A DNA stretch of 64,000 bases from Sphingobacteriia bacterium. GTDB taxonomy: Bacteria; Bacteroidota; Bacteroidia; Bacteroidales; UBA7960. Of the stretch, positions 47,484 through 57,768 are shown one piece after another (the first letter of the stretch is position 1; each line of letters starts with the position of its first letter). Made by a program: the position numbers and the translations under genes. The DNA lies in contig JAABRR010000017.1 in NCBI GenBank assembly GCA_011390785.1, positions 1 through 64,000 of the forward strand, written 5' to 3'. A model generated the notes under the pieces. That model did no database searches. It was not told the origin of the DNA and worked only from the letters and a program-made list of their open reading frames with translations.

Positions 47484-50051
47484 TTACATTCTGAAAGCCA
47501 GGTTAAGGAAATAGGTTCTTCCATACAAATAAAAATATTTTGATGGGAAACGGCCAATATTGCTGCTATCGTAGCGCAATTGTTCAAACCCACCGATGGA
47601 GAAATCGCGGGTGTCGAGCAAATTGTTAACGCTAAGATTCAGGTTGATAAAATAACGACGATTGATGCGCCATGATTTCCCGACGTACATATCTACTGTG
47701 TAGGCAGCGCTAAGTTTCTCCTGTTCAATTACGCTTTCCCAGCCCGGATCACTTTCTACAAAGCCCTGCAATGCTTCTGCTGTGCGCCTGTCAGGGTTTA
47801 TGTCAACATAAACATCATCGAAATAATTCAGGCTTGCACCTACAAACCAGTATCTGGATGAGTTGTAGCGCAAGCCGGCAGAACCTGCCGTATGGGTCAT
47901 TCCGCCTACTTTATAGTTTTTCCAGTAAACGGTTTTTTCTTCGGCCAGCAATTCACGGTCGTTATCTCGCGTAATGGTAACATTGGGCCTGCTTGAATAG
48001 AAATAATTACCGGTACCGCCAGCAAGGTTGAGCTCAAGAGCTGCTGTTAATTTAATGTCCATACCTACCTCTATACCCATGTGTGTTTGATCTACGCCTG
48101 ACATGCTGTAATTCACAAACGTGTTGAATTCTTCATGATAAAAACTACGGCTCCAGGTTTGATCGAGCATTTCGGTGTAGAAAAGGGTAACTCTGGATTT
48201 GATGAGCGGACTTCTGATAATATAGCTAAAGTCACCAGTCATCAGGGTTTCGCTGTTCAGTTCAGGAATAAGATCTTCTCTTACCCTTGATGAAATGTAG
48301 GCATCACGGAAGAAGGGGGCTCTGGTGATATAGGCGCCATTGGCAGTAAGGTAATGGCGTCCGGTAATTTTATAGGTTGCACCCCCTTTTAGTCCAAAAT
48401 TGGTGAAGTTTTGCTTTTCGCTGTCGCTGAGCGAGTTTTCGGGAAAGCGGCCGTTGCGCATATGTCCGGTTCGCCAGAAGGTGGTTTGCGAAAGAGTTCC
48501 TGCCAGAAAGAAATCCCAGTTTGATAATACCCATTCAGATTGCGCAAAAACTTCATATTTATTAATGTTTCCGGTAAAATCGTAGCCAAATTTATCGCCT
48601 TCTGTAACCAACCTGTTGGGGTTGTCGAGATCATTTTGGGCAAAGTTATTATCTGTGGCATCTCTCAGGGCAAACTGGTCAATATCAACCCACCAGTCGC
48701 CACCCAACAAATCATTGATTAGTTTGTATTGGTGTGTTTTTGCTAAAGAAATGTTTAAACCACCACTAAGTGTTGTTGTGGTATTGAGCATGGCATTGGC
48801 AAAAGAGTTGAAGGTAAATTGATTGCGGTCGTTTCTGCGATCTTCAACAATAAACATAGACCTATTGCCTTCCACAGAATTGCCGCTTTCGCCATTCACA
48901 TCTGTTTGTGTAAAAAGGTTTTTCATGTTGTATTGATACATTCTGTCCCAATCGAGTTGTGTGAAGGTTTCATCATTTTGCCAAAGGTCTGTGTAGAAAC
49001 CAAAATTTATCGGGTCATCAGCATAAAAACTGGGAAGGTACCTGTAATAATCTGGTCTGGGGTCATGTCCTTCAAAGGGGCCAACACCATGGTCGGGGCG
49101 AGAAGCGTCAAACCAGTTAAGAGCTGTTGAGCTTCCCTTTCCGAAGGTATATGCCGCTGATGATTGCAGGGAAATGTTTTCTGTTATATCAAAATAGTGG
49201 TTAAGCATAAGCCACGGTGTATGGTAGCTGTTTACTCTCGAGTTTCTGACTTCACCGTTTTGCAGACCCCAGTTGGGGTTATAGTAATTATTGCCTGTAA
49301 GATCATAGGCTTCCTGGGTGGCAACGCCCGGTCTGCCTGTTGTGGATGGTGCTCCAAACGCTACAAACCCAAGGCTATGTTTGTTGTTTAGTTTTTTTTC
49401 AGCAGAAACGAAATACCCATAGGCATCATAAAATGTTCCCAAGGCATAACCCTGTTCCGCCACACGTCTTGATCCACTGATTGTTAGTGCCCACCCATTG
49501 TCCTGCATTCCGGTTGCGTGGGTAAACATGGCTCTGTTAGCATATGATCTGTTGGAGTTGGAATAGGTTAAACGGGTATTGGGGCTGTATTCAGAGGCGC
49601 GGGTGGTAATGTTGGTTGCTCCACCAATACCCCCAAAGTTTTCACGCGAAATGCCAATACCACTATGAGAAACATTCATCCTGGTAACATCATTCAATCC
49701 GCCCCAGGTTGAATAGAATGCCCTACCGGTTTCGGCATCATTCATGGGAATCCCATTGATCATAATTACGGTGTTTTCGCTGTCATAACCACGAATTCGG
49801 TATCTGGCCGGCCCAAAGGTAAAACCGGCTGTGGAAACATAGACATCTCTTGATCCCTGCAACAAGCTGGATATATCGTGAGATTCTGAATCTCCTTCGA
49901 AATCTTCTATGCTGATAACCGGAAAATCAAAATTGCGGTTTTCTTCAAGGGATGTGGTATCCGATGACTGTTCTTCTATAACATTTTGAGCTTTTGTACT
50001 TACGAATGTTAACAGAAGCAAACCTAATATAACACTTATTGTTTTTGTCAT
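47484..50051 (-). CDS. TonB-dependent outer-membrane receptor
   Basis: 855 aa; signal peptide, plug domain (YRIRGYDSENTVIMINGIPMNDAETGRAFYSTWGGLNDV), C-terminal beta-barrel ending in FLNLAFRM. Confidence 0.93.
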   Translation of the reverse strand: MTKTISVILGLLLLTFVSTKAQNVIEEQSSDTTSLEENRNFDFPVISIEDFEGDSESHDISSLLQGSRDVYVSTAGFTFGPARYRIRGYDSENTVIMINGIPMNDAETGRAFYSTWGGLNDVTRMNVSHSGIGISRENFGGIGGATNITTRASEYSPNTRLTYSNSNRSYANRAMFTHATGMQDNGWALTISGSRRVAEQGYALGTFYDAYGYFVSAEKKLNNKHSLGFVAFGAPSTTGRPGVATQEAYDLTGNNYYNPNWGLQNGEVRNSRVNSYHTPWLMLNHYFDITENISLQSSAAYTFGKGSSTALNWFDASRPDHGVGPFEGHDPRPDYYRYLPSFYADDPINFGFYTDLWQNDETFTQLDWDRMYQYNMKNLFTQTDVNGESGNSVEGNRSMFIVEDRRNDRNQFTFNSFANAMLNTTTTLSGGLNISLAKTHQYKLINDLLGGDWWVDIDQFALRDATDNNFAQNDLDNPNRLVTEGDKFGYDFTGNINKYEVFAQSEWVLSNWDFFLAGTLSQTTFWRTGHMRNGRFPENSLSDSEKQNFTNFGLKGGATYKITGRHYLTANGAYITRAPFFRDAYISSRVREDLIPELNSETLMTGDFSYIIRSPLIKSRVTLFYTEMLDQTWSRSFYHEEFNTFVNYSMSGVDQTHMGIEVGMDIKLTAALELNLAGGTGNYFYSSRPNVTITRDNDRELLAEEKTVYWKNYKVGGMTHTAGSAGLRYNSSRYWFVGASLNYFDDVYVDINPDRRTAEALQGFVESDPGWESVIEQEKLSAAYTVDMYVGKSWRINRRYFINLNLSVNNLLDTRDFSIGGFEQLRYDSSNIGRFPSKYFYLYGRTYFLNLAFRM

Positions 50052-50487
50052 AAATTGAATGGTTGATGTAACTTGAAAATATTTATTTGATTTTTAATCA
50101 ATTTGTAGGATAAGTTTAAGGGTAATAATCTTCTAACCACTATGAATGTTGGCAACATCTAATTCAGTGGGAAAGACTTTGACAAATTATATTTAATTGA
50201 AAATGAATAATACGACAATTCTTGTCTTTGAATGAAAAGCACTGTTGTTATGGAACGGATATTATTAACTATATAAATTTGCAATTTGGTTAGGGTAAAA
50301 TGATTATTTTTGGGGCACCAAATTTAAAGAAATCTTTGCAATTTAGTGCTTTCCAAGAGAGTTAATTTTCTATATGCTAAGTGTAAATTGATTATGTTTC
50401 TATTTGGTTTAATTGTATCAATTTAGGTAAAGAAATTATAATGTGCCTAAAATCAGCTTAATTGACAATGTTTTTAAAACTTTTCTA

Positions 50488-51564
50488 ATGTATTTATCCT
50501 CTTATCGCTCATCCAGCTTTACAGTTTCATCTTTTACCCTTGTATTTATATTGTTGCTGCCTGGTTTTTTATCAGGGCAGAATTCAGAATCAAAAAAGCA
50601 ATTGTTGCCCGTTTGTATTGCATTTTACAATGTTGAAAATTTGTTTGATACGATACATCAATCCGGAGATGCTGATTTTGAATTTACTCCCCAGGGGTCT
50701 AATGTTTGGAATACACCAAAGTATCTGGAAAAGCTTGATCGATTGGCTGAAGTTATCTCGAAAATTGCTACTGATATTACACCCGATGGGCCTGCGGTGT
50801 TGGGCTTATCTGAAATAGAAAATGCTGATGTTTTGGAAGACCTGGTAAAGCATGAACGAATCAAAGACAGGAATTACCAGGTGGTTTTTATCAGAGGGCG
50901 CGATAGAAGAGTGAACAATGCCCTTATTTATAACCCCAAATATTTAACAGTTACCAACACAATTTCAATGCCTGTAGTAGCAGAAGATATACCAGAACTA
51001 CGCACACGCGATCATTTGGTGGTATCAGGATTGTTGCTTGATGAGCCGATGCATTTTATTGTTTCTCACTGGCCTTCGCGCAGCGGTGGCGAGAGCAGAA
51101 GCCGGCCTCGACGTATTGCCGCCGCCATTGACGGGCGCTCTGCTGTAGATTCATTAAAATCTCTTGATGCTGATGCCAAAATTATTTTTATGGGCGACCT
51201 TAATGATGACCCTACTGATGAGAGTGTTTTGAATTATTTAAATAGTGGTGGAAATATCAATAATCTATCAGAAGTGCAATTGTATAATCCTTACATCAAT
51301 CTTGCTAAAAAAGGAATTGGATCGCTGGCCTACAGAGATGCATGGAATCTATTCGATCAGGTTATACTAACACAATCTTTGCTGGGAAATGATTACAGCT
51401 CTTTTACTTTTTACCAGGCTGATGTTTTTAACAAACCATTTTTAAGGCAATCTACCGGTAGATTTCAGGGCTACCCATTCAGAAGCTTCGGAGGCGGGGT
51501 TTATTTGGGTGGGTACAGCGATCACTTTCCTGCATATGTCATATTGATTAGAGAAGTTAAATAA
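50488..51564 (+). CDS. Secreted endonuclease/exonuclease/phosphatase (EEP) family nuclease
   Basis: IAFYNVENLFDT, FTPQGSNVWNTPKYLEKLDRLAEVI, VLGLSEIENADVLEDLV, VSHWPSRSGGESRSRPRR, IFMGDLNDDPTDESV, GGYSDHFPAYV; N-terminal signal peptide; start could also be 50443. Confidence 0.9.
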   Translation: MYLSSYRSSSFTVSSFTLVFILLLPGFLSGQNSESKKQLLPVCIAFYNVENLFDTIHQSGDADFEFTPQGSNVWNTPKYLEKLDRLAEVISKIATDITPDGPAVLGLSEIENADVLEDLVKHERIKDRNYQVVFIRGRDRRVNNALIYNPKYLTVTNTISMPVVAEDIPELRTRDHLVVSGLLLDEPMHFIVSHWPSRSGGESRSRPRRIAAAIDGRSAVDSLKSLDADAKIIFMGDLNDDPTDESVLNYLNSGGNINNLSEVQLYNPYINLAKKGIGSLAYRDAWNLFDQVILTQSLLGNDYSSFTFYQADVFNKPFLRQSTGRFQGYPFRSFGGGVYLGGYSDHFPAYVILIREVK

Positions 51565-51570
51565 ACCATT

Positions 51571-51921
51571 ATGCCAAGAACCATTATTTCCAAATTACAG
51601 GAAGATCCATACTTCCTAAAAAATGAAGCTTCACTGGCAAAAGCAAAAACCAGGGCAAAAGCCAAGGCCAAAGCCAAAGCCAAGGCAAAAAAAATTAAGT
51701 TCAGGAAAATTACTTTCAAAATTACCGATAGCCAAAAACGGGCTCTTGAATATGTGTGCAGAAAACAGCAAACCACACCTGTAAGATATCTCAAATCAGT
51801 AATCAGAAAGCAAACAGCAAGATATAAATCTACTCCTGTGCCAGTAAGTTATGTAACACCCAATCAATTACAACTTTTTGATTTTGAACCTGATGATAAG
51901 CTTGCCAACCAAAAAATGTAA
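51571..51921 (+). CDS. Small basic protein with (Lys-Ala)n tract
   Basis: 116 aa ORF 6 bp after the EEP gene; AKAKTRAKAKAKAKAKAKK then FRKITFKITDSQKRALEYVCRKQQTTPVRYLKSVIRKQTARY. Confidence 0.7.
   Translation: MPRTIISKLQEDPYFLKNEASLAKAKTRAKAKAKAKAKAKKIKFRKITFKITDSQKRALEYVCRKQQTTPVRYLKSVIRKQTARYKSTPVPVSYVTPNQLQLFDFEPDDKLANQKM
51636..51698 (+). repeat. Degenerate hexanucleotide tandem repeat (GCNAAR)n inside CDS
   Basis: gcaaaagccaaggccaaagccaaagccaaggcaaaa read directly. Confidence 0.85.
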
Positions 51922-52166
51922 TTGATTGTAATTTTTGTAGAGATTTTATTGCTTTGATTGATCTATTTGATTTTATTTTTTTGACTGTGTTACCATTTAT
52001 AAGACCCCGGTATTTATTGTTCAATATGATTTCTGTAGTTATTTGAAGTTCGCAACTGGCAGGCCTTTTGAAAATACGAATTTTAAAATACCTGGACTTA
52101 TTGCAATGATAAAAAAGTTAAATTTGAAAAAACGAAATACTTAAATCTAAATTTGGGTTTTACTAC

Positions 52167-54854
52167 ATGATTTTCAATCTTACCTTAATTATTAATTTTA
52201 TGACTTTTGTTTTAGCAAACCTTAATTTATCGGGTATTTTTTTCTCGAAGATGGATGTTTTCAATGTGTTGGTCTTCAGTTTAAATAATCAGCTTAAATT
52301 ATCTACTGCTGCTGTATTACTGATAATTATTTCATCAATTTTGGTTTTGGTTTTAGCAGGCTTTCTAATTAAAAAATTTTGGAATCAAAGTCTTGATAAA
52401 GCACTTCAAAAAAGACTTGAAAAAATAGCTCAGAATAAGACTGGGAATTTTTTTGATAAAAATAGTTTGGAAGATGATTTTTTTACTCCTGAAACCATCT
52501 CCTTTTTAAAAAAACGACATGAAACCTGGCCTATTTCTAAGGCATTGTCTGCTAGCTATAAATATCAGCCTGAAGTGGGTGATTTGCAGGATAACAAATA
52601 CCGCGAGTTTTCTCAAATGTTACCCGATATAGTTTATGAATGTGACATGGAGGGCAAAATTTTGTTTTTAAATAATGCGGGACTTGATCTTATTAATAAT
52701 TTTTTCCCTGATATTGATATCAAAAAATTCAAAGTATATGATTTTCTTGATCCTGATGATAAAGCAAGAGCTCAGAACAGTTTGAAACTGATAGAAGAAA
52801 CCAAAAACCCATATGAGGCGGAATATAAGCTAAGATTTAGGGACAAGCTTTTTATGAGTGTTCTTACTTATACACTACCAGTATTGAAGAGCCAAAATAT
52901 AACAGGCTTTCGTGGGCTGGTTATTGATATTACTTCGAGGAAGAAAAACGAGCAAATTATAAAAACTCTGAGGGATATTGTAAGTCATGTTGATTTGGGT
53001 ATCAATGTTTTTAAACAAGAATCAGGCGCAGAAAGGGTGATTTATCGGTTGGAAATGGTTAATAGAGCTTCATCCAGATGGTTGGCAGCTTTTAACTCAA
53101 AAAATACGGGAAAAATTTTAACAGATCTTACATCCGAAGTTCTCTATTCGGCACTGAGCGATCTGTTTAATAAATCAATCAGTACTGGAGAACCACAAAA
53201 ACTTGACGAATTCATTTCCCAACCTAATCCACAAAAACCAGAGCAATATCTTAATATGAAAATCTTTCCGCTGCCCCAGTCAAGGGTTGTTTTGCTGATC
53301 GAAGAGATCACCCAAAAAAGGAAAGCCGAACAAAACGCCCGCATGGCAAGTCTTGGTATTGAAAATTCCGGAGATCTGATTTTCTGGGTAGATAATCAGG
53401 GCTGTTTTTTATTTGCTAATGGAACTGCTTGTCAGAAATACGGCTATCAAAAGGAAGAACTGCTTAAAATGTTGATTACCGATGTTGAAAGTCGTATTAG
53501 CAGCATGCAATGGTACGAGCTGATTCAGATATTGGAAACCAAACAGTCCTTAACAATGGAGTCGATCCATAAAACAAAGCGTGGGGAGTTATTTCCGGTT
53601 GAAATATCGATAAATAAATTTGTGTTTGATGGTAAAAAGAACTATCTGGCCCTTGTACGCGATATATCAGACAGGAAAAGGAGTGATGAATTGGAACAAA
53701 AGATTCAGGTTGCCAGAAAGTCAGCTGCACTAAAGCAACAATTTCTTGCCAATATGAGCCATGAAATAAGAACTCCCATGACCGGTATTATGGGCATGAC
53801 ATCGCTGCTTATGAGAACAAACATCAGTCCTGCGCAACATGAATATGTGCGCAACATAAAAATTTCTTCTGAAAACTTACTTAATATTATCAATGATGTA
53901 CTCGATCTTAGTAAAATTGAAGCAGGTAAAATGGAGCTAAAGCCCAATCGTATTTCATTACGTGAATTTGTTGGCGAAATCCGCGAAATCTTTCATCATC
54001 AGGCACAAAGCAAGGGTATCCGCTTTTCAACAGGCATTGATTCAAACATCCCACAGTATATTGTTGTTGATGATCAGCGTTTAAAACAGATTGTGAATAA
54101 TTTACTTTCTAATGCCTTTAAATTTACTGACGATGGACAAATTTCCATGAAGTTTGCAGTGAAGGAAAAAACTGATTCACAGGTAACTCTTATTTGCTCA
54201 GTAAAGGATACGGGAACTGGTATTAACAAGGAGAACCAGAAGTACATATTTGAAAAATTTACCCAATTAGATACATCTCTCATCAGGCCTTTTGAAGGAA
54301 CAGGATTGGGTTTAGCTATTTGCCGGGAATTAACCCAGCTGCTTGGCGGGGAAATAACCGTTGAAAGTGAACCGGGTATAGGGAGTACTTTCTCTTTTAG
54401 TTTTATGGCCGGGTATGATAAAAATGATGGTGCTATACCTGCAAAAAACAAATCGAAAAACTATAAGGAGTTAAAGCTAAATGTTTTACATGTAGAAGAT
54501 AAGTTACTCAATCAAAAAGTAGTGGGTTTTATTTTGTTCAATGCCGGATGTAATGTAGATTTCGTGAAAAATGGAAAAGAAGCCATCGATTATTACAAAC
54601 CGGGCAAATACGATATTATACTAATGGATATCCAAATGCCGGTAATGGATGGTATTTCGGCCTATAAAGAGTTGAAGCGGTTGCATGGAGATAAATTGTG
54701 TCCGGTTATTGGATTAAGCGCAAATGCTTTAGAAGGAGATGCGCAAAAATATATGGCCTTAGGGCTTGATGATTATCTTATAAAACCCTTTCAACCCAGT
54801 GCTCTTTATGATAAAATATTGAAATGGGCAGGCAAACTTAATACACAAAAGTAA
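52167..54854 (+). CDS. PAS-domain hybrid sensor histidine kinase/response regulator
   Basis: 895 aa; PAS domains, FLANMSHEIRTPMTGIMGMTSLLM H-box, FKFTDDG/GTGLGLAI ATPase boxes, receiver IILMDIQMPVMDGISA and YLIKPFQ. Confidence 0.95.
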   Translation: MIFNLTLIINFMTFVLANLNLSGIFFSKMDVFNVLVFSLNNQLKLSTAAVLLIIISSILVLVLAGFLIKKFWNQSLDKALQKRLEKIAQNKTGNFFDKNSLEDDFFTPETISFLKKRHETWPISKALSASYKYQPEVGDLQDNKYREFSQMLPDIVYECDMEGKILFLNNAGLDLINNFFPDIDIKKFKVYDFLDPDDKARAQNSLKLIEETKNPYEAEYKLRFRDKLFMSVLTYTLPVLKSQNITGFRGLVIDITSRKKNEQIIKTLRDIVSHVDLGINVFKQESGAERVIYRLEMVNRASSRWLAAFNSKNTGKILTDLTSEVLYSALSDLFNKSISTGEPQKLDEFISQPNPQKPEQYLNMKIFPLPQSRVVLLIEEITQKRKAEQNARMASLGIENSGDLIFWVDNQGCFLFANGTACQKYGYQKEELLKMLITDVESRISSMQWYELIQILETKQSLTMESIHKTKRGELFPVEISINKFVFDGKKNYLALVRDISDRKRSDELEQKIQVARKSAALKQQFLANMSHEIRTPMTGIMGMTSLLMRTNISPAQHEYVRNIKISSENLLNIINDVLDLSKIEAGKMELKPNRISLREFVGEIREIFHHQAQSKGIRFSTGIDSNIPQYIVVDDQRLKQIVNNLLSNAFKFTDDGQISMKFAVKEKTDSQVTLICSVKDTGTGINKENQKYIFEKFTQLDTSLIRPFEGTGLGLAICRELTQLLGGEITVESEPGIGSTFSFSFMAGYDKNDGAIPAKNKSKNYKELKLNVLHVEDKLLNQKVVGFILFNAGCNVDFVKNGKEAIDYYKPGKYDIILMDIQMPVMDGISAYKELKRLHGDKLCPVIGLSANALEGDAQKYMALGLDDYLIKPFQPSALYDKILKWAGKLNTQK

Positions 54855-54897
54855 GATTGATTCCCAGGGCAGTATACTTATTTTACAAACATACTGC

Positions 54898-56529
54898 CTA
54901 CTTACTGGCAATTTGGTGTTTGTGTCTTCTTATCAATTCTTCCAGATACCACTTACAAATAATAGCATTATAACTTTTGTATTGCTTTAGCCGATTATTA
55001 CCTGTTTTTTCAAGTTCTTGTTGCATCAATTCTGTAAATTCTCCATAACAAACCCAATCATTCTTTTTCAAAAAGGCTGCTGTAAAAGACATGGGTAATA
55101 CTTCTTTTATTTTTTTCTTGACAGGAAATAAAAAACGATCAGTTACCGTGGGGTTTAGTTCATCCTTGGAAAAATGTACACCCATTGGGATGAAAAAGTA
55201 TTTCCTGAGTGTATGATCATATAAACGCTTCTGCGAGCGGTATTCGAAGGGTGTATTTCTAAAAAAATCAATAATGGGATTATTCCATAACGGAAATGCC
55301 ACTTTATAGCCAGCCCAGTTGAAAACCGTTGAAGAATGTAAGATAAATTTGGACCTTTTTTCTTTTATGTCCCAGGCTTCAATTGCGGTTGAATATTTTG
55401 GATCAGGATCATCATCAGGACTAATATTAATTAAATATTTGATTATCCTGCTTTCAATAGTTTTTTGGCTGGTGATTGAATTGCTTACAAAGTCAAAGTA
55501 TTTACGACTAATCAATGGTGCAACATGTGTGCTTTTCTTAGGTGTATTTGTAACATTATCAATATAACTCCCTGCAAGAAAATCACCAGGGTGACCGGGC
55601 AAAAAAACAGCATCATCAGGAATGAGTTTTTTCTCTTTAAGTTCCAAAACAGCAAAATATTCCTGAAGAAATGGCATGGAAAAGCCATTTCCGGCCATAG
55701 AAGTATAACTATTGAAAGATTCTGATTGTAAATAATCTCCGTATTTAAATTGCTCATAATCAATAAATATCCATTTAAATCCGAGTGTTTCAGCTACTCT
55801 TCTGCTAATAACAGCTTCAGGATTCATCTTACCATAAGTAATACAAATTGTATTGATGTAGCCTACATGTTTAAGCATGCAGACTATGAGTCTTGAGTCA
55901 TACCCACCACTCAGAGGAACAACCGCCGTTCGGCCCTTTAAAAGGGAAACCATTCTTTGAGCTGTTTCCAGAAACAGATTCTGCAATAATAGTGATTGTT
56001 TGCTAAATGGTTCTTTGAAGAAACCGCGGGTAGTAAACTCGAAATAAGATGTTCTTTTTATTTCACCCTTTACAGATAATGTGAGTATTTCACCTGATAT
56101 CGTTTTAACTATTTTGTTGTCAAGGGTTTCGTTATTCAGAACGTATCCTGCCGAAAGAAACTCAGGATAAGCATTTGTATTGGGATGAAAAGCCTTTTTT
56201 TGTTTTACGATATGTTCCCAGCTGTCACTAATAAGCCAGTTGTTGTTTCCGAAGAAATAAAAAACCGGGAAATAATTGGTTTTATCGGTAATAATTATAG
56301 TTTCTGCCTTATCTGAATAGATAATGGTAAAGACTCCATCGAGTGCCAGGGCCCATTCTTTTAAGTGGCCAATGTCTTGAAGGTTTTTATTAATATAATC
56401 CAACGCCATGGAGTCTTCCAAAACAGAATTATTATCATTTTCAGTATCAAAAATGTAACCCTTAAAAGTAAGGTTATTCAATCTGAACCATTTAAATCCC
56501 TTTTCAAAAATTAATTCTGTTTTAATCAT
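54898..56529 (-). CDS. Asparagine-synthase-domain protein
   Basis: 543 aa; PP-loop VVPLSGGYDSRLIVCML, GHPGDFLAG; Ntn-like N-terminus without catalytic Cys2. Confidence 0.85.
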   Translation of the reverse strand: MIKTELIFEKGFKWFRLNNLTFKGYIFDTENDNNSVLEDSMALDYINKNLQDIGHLKEWALALDGVFTIIYSDKAETIIITDKTNYFPVFYFFGNNNWLISDSWEHIVKQKKAFHPNTNAYPEFLSAGYVLNNETLDNKIVKTISGEILTLSVKGEIKRTSYFEFTTRGFFKEPFSKQSLLLQNLFLETAQRMVSLLKGRTAVVPLSGGYDSRLIVCMLKHVGYINTICITYGKMNPEAVISRRVAETLGFKWIFIDYEQFKYGDYLQSESFNSYTSMAGNGFSMPFLQEYFAVLELKEKKLIPDDAVFLPGHPGDFLAGSYIDNVTNTPKKSTHVAPLISRKYFDFVSNSITSQKTIESRIIKYLINISPDDDPDPKYSTAIEAWDIKEKRSKFILHSSTVFNWAGYKVAFPLWNNPIIDFFRNTPFEYRSQKRLYDHTLRKYFFIPMGVHFSKDELNPTVTDRFLFPVKKKIKEVLPMSFTAAFLKKNDWVCYGEFTELMQQELEKTGNNRLKQYKSYNAIICKWYLEELIRRHKHQIASK

Positions 56530-56534
56530 TGTTC

Positions 56535-57713
56535 TTATTTTTTCTCAATTATGCTATGATATAATTCAATGTATCGCTCAGCTATTCTTTGGCGAGAGAA
56601 ATTATTTACTGCATAGTCTCTTATCTTGTTTCCCGGGTATTTTTCATAATTATCCCTGACAGATATTATGGCTTCCGCCAATGCTTCAGGATTTTCTGGT
56701 TTAACAACCATTCCGGTTTGCTCAATAATAAAAGATTCGGGGCCACCTGCCATAGTGGCAATTACAGGTAACCCACATGCCATGGCTTCAATAAAAACAA
56801 CCCCAAAAGCTTCAAATCTACTGGGTAATACAAAAGCATCGGCTTGTAAAAGATTTTTGCGCACCTGAAGGCGATTAAGTTTTCCCAGAAACTTTACGTC
56901 GTTATTCAATCTGTTGTTCTCGCAAAATATTTTAAGGGCCTTTTTTTCGGGGCCGTCACCTCCAATAGTTAATTCAAATAATCCAGGTAATTTCGAAGAT
57001 ATAATTTTAAATGCCTCCAATAAAATATCTACACCTTTAGCATATTCAAGATTGGCCAGGCAAAACAGTTCGAATTTTTTATTTTCCGGCTTATTAAATG
57101 TAGCAGGAGAAAAGAAGTCGGTATCTACCATATTAAAAATAATATCCAGTTTTTCAGATGCAGGGGGGTATAGATCGATGATTTTTTTTTGAAGCGAATT
57201 GCTAACTGTAATAATGGCTTTAGAAGATTTAAAAGCTTCATTTAAGGGGCTGGTGTGCCAGGGTTGAAACATGCTACGGGCTTCTTCGGTATTGTAAACA
57301 AACCTGCTTCGGTGTTCTGTTATTACGTAAGGTATTTTATATTTTTTATTAATATGTGATGCTACAACTCCTGCCCATAAGCTACTGTGAACCTGAATAA
57401 TATCAGGATGTCCCCACTGTTGAAAGTATTTATCGTAAAAAAGCAACATCATTCTTACCCATGCATGGTAATTCATTTTTGCTGAAAAGGGTATAATTGG
57501 ATGTAATTTTATGAATTCGCGAATATTATCATCTTTTCTTACCTGGGCTTTTTCATTCATTACCCATTTAAGTGGATTGGTTCTGCGCAAACTTGAATAA
57601 ACACCGGCCATTACATCAACCTTTGCACCGGCTATGGCCAATGCCATAGCATGTTCTTTAAAAAACCAACCTCCATTGGGTGGATACCATGATGGGATAA
57701 CAAGTACTCTCAT
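56535..57713 (-). CDS. Glycosyltransferase, GT4-like
   Basis: 392 aa; RVLVIPSWYPPNGGWFFKEHAMALA, ADAFVLPSRFEAFGVVFIEAMACGLPVIATMAGGPESFI. Confidence 0.93.
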   Translation of the reverse strand: MRVLVIPSWYPPNGGWFFKEHAMALAIAGAKVDVMAGVYSSLRRTNPLKWVMNEKAQVRKDDNIREFIKLHPIIPFSAKMNYHAWVRMMLLFYDKYFQQWGHPDIIQVHSSLWAGVVASHINKKYKIPYVITEHRSRFVYNTEEARSMFQPWHTSPLNEAFKSSKAIITVSNSLQKKIIDLYPPASEKLDIIFNMVDTDFFSPATFNKPENKKFELFCLANLEYAKGVDILLEAFKIISSKLPGLFELTIGGDGPEKKALKIFCENNRLNNDVKFLGKLNRLQVRKNLLQADAFVLPSRFEAFGVVFIEAMACGLPVIATMAGGPESFIIEQTGMVVKPENPEALAEAIISVRDNYEKYPGNKIRDYAVNNFSRQRIAERYIELYHSIIEKK

Positions 57714-57768
57714 AACTCATTTATTAGTCTGCCAGATATTGTTAGTGTACAATTTAATAATTGTTACA

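Noticed and set aside
51636-51698. Tandem repeat considered as CRISPR-like or VNTR locus
   Set aside because: Repeats are 6 bp, in-frame and without spacers; it is an intragenic microsatellite.
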